A DNA stretch of 64,000 nt from Gari tellinella (Eukaryota > Mollusca > Bivalvia > Cardiida > Psammobiidae), in NCBI GenBank assembly GCA_922989275.2, contig OV277864.1:69320158-69384157 (forward strand), in the 5' to 3' direction. Below, piece after piece: positions 12,416 to 23,397 of this stretch (its first letter is position 1; each line of letters starts with the position of its first letter). The translations under genes and the position numbers were made by a program. The notes under the pieces are model-generated. The model ran no database searches. It saw only the letters and a list, made by a program, of their open reading frames with translations, and had not been told where the DNA came from.

Positions 12416-12499
12416 CAACTCCTACCCGAGTTCTTTTGCACGATGATACACTAGTTCATGTTATTATTTCTTAAAATGATACTAAACAGACACACGTTT

Positions 12500-12640
12500 G
12501 TATAGGGGGGTCACTTTATTACGGGGGTCACTTTATTTCATGAGCGGTCACTTTATATCACGTAAGGGGGTCATAATATTTCGACCCCCCGGTTGAAATA
12601 TTTCGACCGGGGGGTCACAATATTTCATTACACCGGCCGT
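12500..12640. repeat. GGGGGTCACTTTATT short-motif array
   Basis: Third locus of the G-run/TCAC/ATATTTCG grammar, with a CATTACACCGG end word at 12627-12637. A small inverted repeat, GACCCCCCGG against CCGGGGGGTC, sits in its right half. Confidence 0.75.
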
Positions 12641-12949
12641 GTAAGGGGCTCTTTACTTCATATCTACAGCTTTGTATTATACAAGCTAAACCTTGCTATG
12701 ACAATCATCCTTATACATGACCATTTGATGATTTTAAAGTGAATGAATGAATGAATGGTGTTTTACGGCCCATCGATACAAAAAGGTCATTTAGAGCCGA
12801 ATAAATAATGATGAATATTAAATTTAAAATATTATCAAACAATAGATTACGTCAATGCCAGTCCCGATCAACGGAAAAGTAAACAAACTATGGACAAAAC
12901 GCAATCGACATACAAAACTTTATCTTTAAAATAATAATTTATTCAAATT

Positions 12950-15900
12950 ATATAATATAAATAATTGGCTTTTAAAAATTCAAGTATTTTAGAAATATCT
13001 ACAAATTCAAACAGTTCCCGCAGGGAATCTGCCTTAAAGTACCTATTTCGAATTAAAGTTAAATCAGCACAATCAATAAGAATGTGCTGAATTGTATAAG
13101 GTTCAAAACAAAATAAACATTCTGGTTGAACCTCACGTTTTAAAAGGTATGAATGTGTAATATAAGAATGTCCAATTCTTAGTCAGTTAAAACTACCTCC
13201 TCCCGGCGAATCGACCGGCATGAGTTTAAACTTTCACCTAATACAGTTTTAATGGCATGGAGTTTTTTGTGAGTTTCCCCACTCCAAGACTCCTGCCAAT
13301 TACTTAAAATAAATTTAGTAATCTGTGGTTTGAAATCCGAATAAGGAAGATCCATATCAGATTCATGCAATGACAGGGCAGACTTAGCTTCTAAGTCTGC
13401 CCTCTCATTGCCCTTAATTCCACAATGACTAGGTACCCAACACAATTTTACATCTTTAGAATTAGACAGTTCATGATATTTTAAAACAATATTTTTAATA
13501 AGCACAATTTTTAGTAGAACCTTTACTCAATGATTGTAATACAGAAAGAGAATCCGAAAAGATTATTATGTTTACTATATGAATCTTCAGCAATATAACC
13601 AAGATCTAAGTCAATAGCCTTGATTTCTGCTGAAAATATAGAGGCATTGTCAGGGAGCATAAACTGTGTTACCGTATTGTCAGTCAAAAAAGCAGCGGCA
13701 ACCTTCTCATCATCTTTCGAACCATCAGTATAAATTTGTTTAAAATCTTCAAATTTTGAAGACTTCTTGTGCCAAGTTAGATAAAAAATGACGTTTGGTC
13801 GTTTAATAGTCCAATGTGGTATAGATTCGTCTTTGGTCTCTTCAACCAAAGACAAATATATACCACTACTTTCAAAAGAGTTTTTCATACGTATTCCAAA
13901 GGATGGAATAACCTTTTCTTTAGATTTAAATAAACGTGTATGTTTCGGTTTAAACACGTTATTGTATGTTGGATTTGAACAGTTTGAAGCTAACTTTGAA
14001 GTACATGTATACTGCATGGATAGTTTTTTACGACGAGAGTAAAGAGAAGGCTCATTGGCCTCGACATATAAACTTTTAGCAGGGGAAGTCCTAAAGGCAC
14101 CCAATGCTAAACGTAAACCTTGATGATGTATTGGGTCAAGCATCCGCAAGTATGATTTCCTTGCAGAGCCATAAACACAACATCCATAATCAAGTTTGGA
14201 TCTTACTAAACTTCTGTATAATCTAAGCATCACAGTACGATCTGCACCCCAGTCGGTATGTGCAAGAACGCGAAATAATTTTAATGTTTTCTGGCAGTTT
14301 GCCTTCAAATATTTAATATGAGGGATAAAAAAAAATTCTTGTCAAAAATGATGCCGAGAAATTTCGCCTGATCCACGACTGGAATGGGGCTACCATCCAG
14401 GTGCAATTCGGGATCAGGATGAAATTTTCTCAGTTGACAGAAATGCACTAAATTTGTTTTTGATCTGGAAAATTTAAAACCATTCTCAGTAGCCCATTTT
14501 TGGATTTTATTAATGGACAGTTGAAGTTGACGTTCAACAGTATTAATGTTTTTAGAACGGTAACAAATTAAAAAGTCATCAACATACCATGAACAATCTG
14601 TGTCATTTGTTAAACATTTAACAATATTATTAACTTTAACATTAAAAAGAGTTACTGATAAAATACTTCCTTGAGGAACACCCATTTCATGCTTTTGCAT
14701 ATCAGAAAGGGTAGTTCCAACTCGGACTTGAAAATCCCTATCATTTAAAAAAAATTCTATAAAAATTGGAAGTCGGCCTTTAAGGCCGTTTTCATGTAGG
14801 TCTTTCATGATACCATACTTCCATGTTGTATCATATGCTTTCTCAAGGTCAAATAAGACAGCAACTAAGTGCTCCTTCTTGACGAAAGCTTCACGAATAA
14901 ATTATTCCAATCTAACTAAATGATCATTAGAGCTTCTTTGGCTCCTGAATCCACTTTGATACTCTGTAATGAGATTGTTGGACTCAAGATACCAAACAAG
15001 TCTTGCATTAATCATGCGCTCTAAGGTTTTGCATACGCAACTCGTCAAGGCTATGGGACGATAAGTTGATAACTATTTGGGAGTGTTATCCTTCCCAGGT
15101 TTTGGAACAGGGATGACTGTCGCCTGTTTTCAAAACTTGGGAACTTTACCACTTGACCATATATGGTTAAAATATCTAAAAGAACATTCATACAATTTAT
15201 AGGCAAGTGCTTTAAAAATTGATAATGAATATCATCAGGTCCAACAGCATAGAGTTCTTTTTCAGTAAAAGGTAAATTGTGACTTTCGGTGTTATGAGAT
15301 ATAAAATTAAGTTTTTCTTTTTCTTTAGACTTTTTGATATTCCTAAATTCAGGAAGAGACTAGCTGATGAAGAGTTTTTAGCAAAAGCACCAGTCAGGGA
15401 ATTGGCAATATATTGAACATCTGTTAATTTCTGATCATCAACATTTAAATGTCCAAATGAAGATTTACCTTTACCGCTTGTTTTACGTACCATATCCCAT
15501 ACCTTCTTTACTGATGAGCGAGAATTTAATGTAGATACATAGTTCTGCCAAGACTGCGATTTTGCAGTCTTGACACTACGACGAGCTTTAGCCCTAAATA
15601 CTCTAAAATGGTTTAAATTGTCCTCAGTAGGACTAAACCTAAACCTTCTCAGAGCCGACTTACGTTTACGAATAGCCTCCTTACAATCATCATTATACCA
15701 AGGTTTCGGAGGTTTCATAGGGTTTGATGAGGACTTAGGAATGCATTCGTCTGCTATTGAATATAAAATAGAGGTGAACTTTTCAATGGGGTCATCAATA
15801 TCTTTAAATACATCTGAATCTAATTTCTCCTAACACAGAATTTCAAATTTTTCCCAATTTGCCATTTTGAGTTTCCAGCGAGGAACACATTCCTCGACTG

Positions 15901-16559
15901 GAGAAGCAATATTATTTAGAAATATTGGAAAGTGGTCACTTCCACATTGGTCCTCACCAACTCTCCAATCATAATCCAAATAAACAGTTGGGTAACAAAT
16001 AGAAAGATCAATGCATGTTAAAGACCCTGATGCCGGGTGAAGATAAGTTGGAAACTTATTGTTGAAGATGCACAAATCGTGCTCACCAACAAAATCCTAA
16101 ACAATCTTACCCATAGCATTAGAATGGTCAGAATCCCATAATGGGTAATGGCTATTAAAATCCCCTAAAAAATAAAAGGTGAGGGCAATAGTTCAATCAG
16201 AGCGTCAAGATCTTTTTTATCAAGAGTGGATCCTTGGCGGAATGTACATTAAACAAAATGTAATAGCTCTGTGAAGGGTTACACTGACAGCAACAACTTG
16301 TAAATTAGTTTTGATAGACAAATGACTATGAACAACAGAGTTGTTCACAATAATGGAAGAGCCGCCAGCAGCTCTTTCACCATCATAAAAAATATTATTA
16401 TAAATAGAATAATTTCTAAAGTTGATTTGATCAGTGTCCTTTGAAGAAGGTTTCTTGAAGACACATGATCGCAGGATCATGTTTATTCAATAACAGAAGA
16501 ATTTCATTGTAATTTGCCCTAAGTCCTCTACAATTCCACTGCATAACGCAATTTTTCAT
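12950..16559 (-). pseudogene. LINE ORF2: APE endonuclease - reverse transcriptase - RNase H (decayed)
   Basis: ORF2 starts at ATG 16559 with MKNCVMQWNCRGLR and CLQET, the APE endonuclease opening; GSDHFPI near 15950 is its C-terminal catalytic motif. RT follows: FDLEKAYD (motif A, about 14850), MGVPQGSI (motif B, about 14690) and YVDDF (motif C, about 14580). RNase H has CWVPSHCGIKGNERAD near 13390-13440. The C-terminal tail has a Cys/His cluster, CLFC...HILIDC, near 13070-13120. Several frameshifts and stops break it into the open pieces 15830-16075, 15212-15718, 14305-14808, 13523-14308 and 13179-13505. It would supply target-primed reverse transcription if intact. The domain order is certain; the clade is less so. 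Confidence 0.85.
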
Positions 16560-16569
16560 TAAAGATTAA

Positions 16570-17448
16570 AGAATGATAAAAATCATTTAGACAGATGGAG
16601 GTTGAATAGGGACAATATTTTTGTCCTTAGATTTCTTAATGTGGACTTTGAGGAAGGGGCGGTGGATGTATTAACATCCATCGACTCCTCCTCAAAGTCG
16701 CCACATTCAGTCATCTTTGCAGGTTCATTTCGCCATTGGCCAAGATCATCCGACCACGATGGTGGACGCACACAGCCTGACTGTGAATCATCTGCATCAT
16801 CAACAGAGTGGAGTGCAGAGAATTCATTGTTTACAGTGATTGGAGTATCGAAATCAGCTCCAGATCGCTGCACTTTTGACTAGGGCAGATTTCTTTTTGG
16901 TGATTTTGTGGTACCTTTGTTTTCTTGTGTGCTACTTAACTTTGATTTAGTTTTTGTAAGCTTACCATCCTTCGTTTGTATCGGAAGGGAAGGTGTTGAG
17001 GGTTTTGGTGGTAGAGAAGGTTTTGTAGTTGGAAGATTTTGAGATGAAGGTTTAAAAGATGAAGTTTGAGAAGAAGAAGGTTTAGAAGATGAAGGTTGAG
17101 AAGCGTTATCAGAAAGGGTTTTAAGGACATCTTTGATTTTATTTGCCTTTTCAGGAAAGATGGTACATAATTGTTGGACCAAGAGCTTGCAAGTATCACA
17201 CCCCTGGGCAGGGGCTGGTCTAGACACAACAACAGTGGCTGGTCCAGACACAACAGCACAGGCTGGTCTAGACACAGCAGCATAGGATTGTGCAGATGGG
17301 TCACCAGGAGTCCTGGATTCGACCTGTCTCCGGGCCTCGATGAAGGCTAAGTTCTGATGAACTTTAACCGCCTGAATTTCTTTCTCCTGCTTCCACTTTG
17401 GACACTCCTTAGAGTATGCAAAGTGATCCCATTTGCAGTTAGGACACT
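16570..17448 (-). pseudogene. LINE ORF1, C-terminal part
   Basis: Reading on the minus strand from the insertion at 17449, a CPNCKWDHFAYSKEC zinc knuckle comes first, then a charged EIQAVKVHQ stretch, a Ser/Pro/Lys-rich linker (about 16880-17275) and an acidic tail with SADFDTPITV-like wording. It ends just before the ORF2 start at 16559. The N-terminal remainder lies at 17697-17821, 19013-19422 and 24489-24622. Confidence 0.7.
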
Positions 17449-17696
17449 ACCAGTGGTAGTTAATGATTAAGTTATAATTAATTATTGATTGCTACTGACC
17501 GTACCAAGGCGGGCTCCTATGTTCACTTTGCTTTATGTTTGTCTTGCGTGTTGTTTTCTATTTAGTGTGTAGATGAAGGAATAGGAATGTGCGTGTGTGT
17601 GTGTGTTTGTTATGGTATGACTGTGTGCGTGTTCTGCTTGAGAGGTGGGTGTATTGTTTGTGTTGCGTTTCCTACTCGTGTCTTTCGTATTTATTT
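17449..17696 (+). mobile_element. Naiad pseudo-LTR fragment inside LINE ORF1 (insertion 3)
   Basis: A 248-bp, 5'-truncated plus-strand copy of the Naiad 3' end, from CCAGTGG...TTAAT through CCAAGGCGGGCTCC and the TGTG tract to TCGTATTTATTT. It separates the two zinc knuckles of ORF1 (GHDLSSCE on one side, CPNCKWDHF on the other). Its 3' end faces the 3' end of the minus-strand Naiad copies at 17822, with only 125 bp of LINE between. Confidence 0.85.
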
Positions 17697-17821
17697 CACA
17701 GGAGGAAAGATCGTGACCGGATTGGCCACATCTACCACAAACCATTCCCTTAGTACATTGGTCCTTGTGATGACCAAACCTTTGACATGTTAAACACCGC
17801 AGTGGGTTAGGTACAAAAGGT
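17697..17821 (-). pseudogene. LINE ORF1, central zinc-knuckle piece
   Basis: On the minus strand it encodes PFVPNPLRCLTCQRFGHHK and then QCTKGMVCGRCGQSGHDLSSC, two CCHC knuckles of a Gag-like RNA-binding protein. It is left stranded between two Naiad insertions. Confidence 0.85.
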
Positions 17822-19012
17822 TCAAATAAATACGAAAGACTCAAGCAGGAAACGTAACACAAACAATACACCCACCTCTCAAGCAGAACACACACACACA
17901 GTCATACCACAACAAACACACACACACACACACGCAATACCATTCCTTCATCTACACACTAAATAGAAAACAACACGCAAGACAAACATAAAGCAAAGTG
18001 AATATAGGAGCCCGCCTTGGTACGGTCAGTAGCAATCAATAATTAACTATAAATCAATTAATTATTAACAACCACTGGGGGTTAAACCTAGGTTTAGGGG
18101 CGCCCAACCTCACACTTAAGCAGGAAACGCAACACAAACAATACACCCACCTCTCAAGCAAACACACACACACTCATACCATAACAAACACACACACATA
18201 CACCCGTACACGCACACCCAAACACACGCGCAATACCATTCCTTCATCGACACATTAAATAGAAAACAACACGAAAGACAAACATCAAGCAAAGTGAATA
18301 TAAGAGCCCGCCTTGGTACGGTCAGTAGCAATCAATAATTAATTATAAATTAACCATTAACAACAACTGAGGGTTAAACCTGGGTTTAGGGGCGCCCAAC
18401 CTCACTCTTATCTCCTATATTCACCTATAAAGACAAACAGTGTACATAAAATATAAACCCTGTTCCACAACCTCACAATAAAAAAGACCGCCAGCACAGA
18501 AAGTAAATACATGTAAAACATTTAACAAAAAATCTATGACAAGATCATTAGTAACATGGGAAAGAATTAAACATTCAAAAAATCTAAATAAGGGGAGATC
18601 CTTTGAAAGCACAGAAAACAAAGCAAATACTGAAAATCGCAGACTCTGTTTAATTGAGTCTGTTCATAAGCAATACTGAAATATGCAACAGTGCTCACGC
18701 CCCCTAGCACCGGCTTAAGCGGAATTCAACTTTCAACTGTAAATGCGCTGAAATCAATGATTCCAAAGGACCAGAAAGTATAACAACACTGAGAATGAAG
18801 TACGGGGCGACTTTTTACAGCCGCCACACACGCACTTAACATCTGCTGTTGTGAATTATAAAAATCTAAATAAGGGGAGATCCTTTGAAAGCACAGAAAA
18901 CAAAGCAAATACTGAAAATCGCAGACTCGGTTTAATTGAGTCTGTTCATGAGCAATACTGAAATATGCAACAGTGCAGCCCGTGTTAAAAATAACCCACT
19001 ATGGCAACTTTG
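17822..19012 (-). mobile_element. Two Naiad 3' ends in direct tandem (insertion 2)
   Basis: On the minus strand a longer 3'-UTR copy (19012 to about 18119) is followed by a shorter one (about 18118 to 17822). The junction lies where the CACACTTA of one meets AGCAGGAAACG of the other. Both lack coding sequence and the SECIS. Tandem partial copies are the pseudo-LTR arrangement described for Penelope-like elements. The longer copy carries the inserted 116-bp direct-repeat unit at 18579-18976. Confidence 0.8.
18579..18976. mobile_element. Short unit with 116-bp direct repeats (TRIM-like or tandem)
   Basis: The stretch 18579-18694 recurs at 18861-18976 with a 282-bp offset and few differences; the spacer is 166 bp. 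The unit interrupts Naiad 3'-UTR sequence that is continuous (ATTCAAGCCCGTG) in the copy at about 20005. Each repeat holds a small hairpin, AGACTC against GAGTCT. Direct repeats flanking a tiny non-coding core resemble a terminal-repeat retrotransposon in miniature, but I see no TG...CA ends and almost no target duplication. Confidence 0.55.
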
Positions 19013-19422
19013 TAAACTGACAGGGCAGCTTTAATAGATTTTGGAAGAGTCGGCACATTAAACATTAAAATAAATGTATTCGAATTCTTCTTTTTACCAT
19101 CTCTGGTAACAAGAACACGAATGACCTCAGTAACATGTTGATCCCTCAAATCCTCGAGCATTTCCTCCTCGGAAGCGTTACGCAAGTCATAACTACGAAC
19201 AACTCCCTTGGAGAAATTCAAGGAATTGTGGGATGAAACATCAATTGGAATGTTGCCGAACATCTTACATCTTAACAGGTTGACAGATTGTTGTTGTCTA
19301 GCACATTCAGTCAAAACCTTGCCAGATCGCAAGATTTTGGCATCTTTGGCTTGACCGATCAAAACCCTTAAGAGCCTTTGAAACAAAAAAGAAGAAACTT
19401 TGTCAAAGGTTTGGTCAGGTTT
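19013..19422 (-). pseudogene. LINE ORF1, N-terminal half
   Basis: The minus strand encodes PDQTFDKVSSFLFQRLL, then VLIGQAKDAKILRSGKVL and a long stretch ending in PTLPKSIKAALSV, a Gag-like ORF1 region that leads into the zinc knuckles at 17821. It is cut at both ends by Naiad insertions. The first ~50 residues lie 5 kb away at 24489-24622. Confidence 0.75.
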
Positions 19423-19542
19423 TTTATGGTGATGTAATTTACAGACTTCGTAAGATTCTTGGACATATGCATTTTCAAAACCTGTTTGTGAAACGTATTA
19501 GATCTTTCCTAAAAAATATTATGATCCAACTATATTGCTGCG
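19423..19542 (+). mobile_element. Plus-strand Naiad, left piece (RT C-terminus)
   Basis: It encodes FYGDVIYRLRKILGHMHFQ and the following residues of the Naiad RT, matching the main element at 20294-20395 but on the other strand, and stops at TATATTGCTGCG. The next bases of that gene (CTTCACGTTTGG) reappear at 23741. So 19423-19542 and 23741-24488 are the two halves of one plus-strand, 5'-truncated Naiad split by the full-length minus-strand copy. Confidence 0.85.
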
Positions 19543-20133
19543 AATAAATACGAAAGAAGACTCAAGCAGGAAACGCAACACAAACAATACACCCATCTCT
19601 AAAGCAGAACACACACACATCCATACCATAACAAACACACACACAAACACACACACGCAATACCATTCCTTCATCTACACACTAAATAGAAAACAACACG
19701 CAAGACAAACATAAAGCTAAGTGAACATAGGAGCCCGCCTTGGTACGGTCAGTAGCAATCAATAATCAATTATAAATTAATTAATTATTAACAACCACAG
19801 GGGGGTTAAACCTGGGTTTAGGGGCGCCCAACCTCACACTTATCTCCTATATTCACCTATAAAGACGAACAGTGTACATAAAATATAAACCCTGTTCCAC
19901 AACTTTACAATCAAAAAGACCGCCAGCACAGTAAGTAAATACATGTAAAACATCTAACAAAATTCTCTGACAGGATTATTAGTAACACGGGAAAGAATTA
20001 AACATTCAAGCCCGTGTTAAAAATAACCCACTATGGCAACGGTCAAATTGTACTCAAGCGAATAGTCTGTAGTCACGAGTAACTGTAAGACATGGGAGGG
20101 TTTAGGGTACGACAGAGAGGGAGAGAAAAAACA

Positions 20134-20202
20134 AAGCACGAAAATCCGACATAACTCTCCCGGTTAAGGACGGCTTTAGAGATACATCATCATGTAGTGC
20201 TA
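20134..20202 (-). promoter_or_regulatory. SECIS-like element at the Naiad stop codon
   Basis: Helix I pairs AGCAC (20201-20197, including AG of the UAG stop) with GUGCU (20139-20135). The quartet is AUGA (20193-20190) against GGAU (20147-20144, written 5'-3' on the minus strand as CGGAU): U.U, G.A and A.G. A 12-nt strand (20189-20178) pairs with 20158-20147. AAA at 20177-20175 is unpaired, and a CCG/CGG ministem follows. These are the features of eukaryotic SECIS elements with an apical ministem (form 2). The contact with the stop codon is unusual. Drawn by hand, not scored. Confidence 0.82.
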
Positions 20203-23200
20203 AGCCCTGTCTGTCGTCGCACAACCAAAGAGGAAAGCATAGTTATCAATTGTAGATTGATCGATAACCAAACGTGAAGTGCGCAGCAATATAGTTGGAT
20301 CATAATCTTTTTTGAGGAAAAATCTAATACGTTTCACAAATAGGTTTTGAAAATGCATATGTCCAAGAATCTTACGAAGTCTGTAAATCACATCACCATA
20401 AAACTCCGGATGTGAAATACCTTGCCGCAGAAAAGACTTTAAGTTACATTTATACTTGTTAATGAGAGGAAGATTTCTATAAAAGAATTTAGAAAATGTT
20501 TTACGAAGTTTATGAAATCTGTACCCCTGTTTAAGAAGCTTTTCAGTAATAGTTTTATTACGAATGTGGAAGTCCTCAACAGAGGTACAAGCCCTAGCAA
20601 AACGAATAAGTTGTGAAATATAAACCCCGTAAGATGTAGAACGGGGAACATCGCCATCTAGATGAGGATAGTTTACAATACTAAAATCAAAATCATCTCG
20701 TTTATCGTAAATCTTAGAAGAAACAATACCGTTATTTATTAAAAGATCCAAATCTAAAAATGGTGCCGATAAATTTGACTCGTTTGTTTTATTAAGGCGT
20801 AATTCTTTTGGGTAAATAAAAGGAAACAACGTATCAAAAAATGGGTTGTCTATATTAAAAATATCATCTAGATAGCGCGATGTGTTGTTAAAGGCTTCGA
20901 TCATATCTGCCTGTGTATCAGGTTTTAGACTTAGCATAAAGTCCCTCTCATAACAGTACAAAAATAGGTCTGCGACAAGGGGCGCACAGTTTGTACCCAT
21001 AGGGATACCAATCACTTGGCGGTATATAGTACTCCCAAAACGTACATAAATATTACCCAGAAGAAATGATAGTGATTTACAGACATCGGTGCAAGTCCAC
21101 ATAGTGTAATGCTTAACCGTGTCATTTGTAAAAAATGCACGATCAGCATTACACGCCAGAAATAGTTTCCTTTCTCTGGCAAAAGTCTTTTCAATAAGTT
21201 GTATAAGTTTAGCTTTTATTAAATTATGAGGTAAGGTAGTATATAGTGTTGAAAAGTCATACGTACTAATATTGCAAGCTTGGTATTTTCTATGTTCAAG
21301 CTTCGTCAAAATTTCATTAGAGTTTTTGATAGACCAAAACAGATTAAGTCCAGAATTTTCGTAAGTCTTGTCACAATACCTTTGAACATGTTCTTTGATT
21401 TTAATTAAAGACGATGTCAAAAGTTTGGAAAGCTTAGTAGTAGTACATGCACTTGAATTAGCAATAAAACGAGACTTATATGGTGTTTTGTGGAGTTTTG
21501 GTATCCAGTACATAGTAGGAAGTTTATGACATGTAATGTTGACGTCAGCTTTTAATTGTTTACAAGTATCAAGATGATCAGATACTACATTATGCTCCGT
21601 TAAATTAGTCGTTGTATAGGAATTGGTATTCACAAGTTCCTGGTTTAAAGTATCAACATAATGTAATCGTCATACAATTATCACATTATTGGATGCTTTG
21701 TCTGCAGGAACGAGTACATATTTGGAATGAAAGTCTTGTATGCCCTTCTTTAAGTGACGAATGTTAAATTTAGGTTTAGGTGGTAAAAGATGGTTATTGG
21801 ATAAATAGAACGAAATCCGGGTATCGATAATATCAAAAATTAATTCTTTCCATTTTGTAAGAGCGTCATTTTCAGCATGTTCTCTGCGGCACCAGTTGGT
21901 ACTATACTTATTCAAAGCTTCAGAAATATGATTGCGACAAGTATCGAAATCAATTAAGGCAGGTAATCTAAATTTAGGTCCCTTACTCAAAAGCGCTCTA
22001 ATGCGTTTATCTTTAATGATATCAAAATTGCCAGTTATTATATGACCCACTGGAGCGTAACAGAATTTAGAAGAGGTACAGTCTCATGTATCTGGTGTGT
22101 TTTCGAGAATTTTAAGATCAGAAACAATTTTATTGTAGTTAAAAATTAACCCTCTAACAGATTTATTATACTTATAACAAATAATAGGTGGTTCAAGATT
22201 TTTGAAATAATTTGGAATAGCATTCATCACATTTTTGTTACGGAGAATACTTTGTAAATCTATGAAATCAATACCTTTATTTATAAAAGGGACCTTAATG
22301 AAATATCTTTTGTGATCGTTTAAAGAATCAATATGAGGTCTAAGAACATGCTGAGTATAACTTTGTATTAAACCTGCAGTATAATACAGAGGATCTGTGC
22401 GTAAAATTATTCCATCAGCCTTGTCGTCAATATCTTTTAAAGACGACAATGACAACGAAGAAAGCCGAGAAAGCATTTTATGTTTACCAGAATGTAACAG
22501 CAGATTATGCAAATCTGTAATAGAAATCGACTGACGTGATTTACGTTTAATATTTCCATTTATACGAATACCATGCGATCTAGATTTACTCTTTCGTGTA
22601 GAATAAATCGAAAATATATCAATTGAAGGTTCTTTAGAAATATTGCCAGATTGGTATATATTATCATTCAAGCCTAAAGGAAAGGGTGTCTGTAAATTTT
22701 TAATCCATTTTAATTCCGTTATAAATCTAGCCTTACATTTGAAACTATTAGTAGCATTTATATCATACGTAATATGTTCAACAGGTTGAATTGAAATAAA
22801 ATCTAATCCATGTCCAGATTTCCGAAAATGTTGATACAGAAAGTTCCTCAGTTTTTTGTTCCTACAAGTACGAAGATGTTCATTAAACCTAGTTTTGAGA
22901 GGACGACCGGTTTGCCCAACATACTGGATACCACAACCTGGTGCTTTTCAAGTTAACACGTATACAATATGGTTAGTTCGTCAGTTGATGTCTGAATCTA
23001 TGACAACACTAAATAATCTACCGTTTACTGTTGATTGTATAGTAGACTTGCAAGATAAATAATTGCAACACGCTCACCTCTTAGCATTGCACTTTTCAAT
23101 AATAGGATGCACTCTACGTTTTTTGTTCAGTGGTCGTAATAAAACAGAATTATTGCGTTGAATAGAATATTTAAGAGGTGAAAGCACCACTTTTGGACCA

Positions 23201-23397
23201 TTATGAAAACAATTATTAATAGAAAAAGATGGAATGTGAAAAGAAGATGCCGAAAAGAGCTTAAGTGGTGTTAGCTGTACGCACGGCTTTAGTGATGCAA
23301 AATTAGTAGTATTTCTAGGGATATGAACAGAACACGCAGAGTGCATTCTAAGTGGTGTAAGGGGTATTATTAGTTTTTTGTTTGTTTGAAGTTCCAT
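20200..23397 (-). CDS. Naiad polyprotein: GIY-YIG endonuclease - UxC linker - reverse transcriptase, with five in-frame UGA (Sec)
   Basis: One frame runs from ATG 23397 (good context, AACATGG; the first ATG after an upstream in-frame TAG) to TAG 20202-20200. Five internal stops, all TGA, lie at codons 108, 139, 150, 438 and 576. Residues 1-107 are basic and unfamiliar. Residues ~139-235 are GIY-YIG: IVYVLT, GCGIQYVGQTGR, basic residues, HFRKSGH and a late Glu in FITELKW. UDC at 438-440 stands for the CxC motif, followed by YAPVGHIITG. U576 follows VPADKASNNVIIV. RT motifs: YWIPKLHK, STYDFSTLY (Asp ~714), GIPMGTNCAPL, RYLDDIF (842-845). Every TGA sits where relatives, as I recall them, have Cys. 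I infer a selenoprotein; decay is the alternative, but no TAA, TAG or frameshift occurs in 3.2 kb. Confidence 0.88.
22084..22086 (-). other. In-frame UGA, codon 438 (UxC linker motif)
   Basis: TGA-GAC-TGT replaces the first Cys of the CxC motif that links endonuclease and RT in N-terminal-EN PLEs. The downstream CYAPVGHIITGNFDII is in the same frame, so no frameshift is needed. The fifth TGA, at 21670-21672 (codon 576), lies between NNVIIV and RLHYVDTL, again a usual Cys position. Confidence 0.82.
22948..22950 (-). other. In-frame UGA, codon 150 (putative Sec in the GIY-YIG domain)
   Basis: TGA lies between YVLT and KAPGCGIQYVG, where PLE endonucleases usually read LTC followed by a second Cys: the first ligand of the CCHH zinc site. 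The partner Cys is C155. The equivalent TGA at 22981-22983 (codon 139) precedes RTNHIVY, and that at 23074-23076 (codon 108) precedes ACCNYLSC. Confidence 0.8.

Noticed and set aside
17587..17793. MCVCVCVC-type frame, and others over TG/CA tracts (4004-4249, 17533-17895, 18116-18331)
   Set aside because: These are translations of the Naiad 3'-UTR microsatellite; only the PFVPNPLRC...SSCE part of 17533-17895 is real LINE coding sequence.
22856..23062. Plus-strand 68-residue frame
   Set aside because: It is the complement of the GIY-YIG domain of the Naiad, which lies on the minus strand.
20200..23397. Reading the five TGA as ordinary nonsense decay
   Set aside because: Decay should also give TAA, TAG and indels; none occurs in 3.2 kb, the sites are Cys positions, and a SECIS-like fold is present. 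Kept as the formal alternative.
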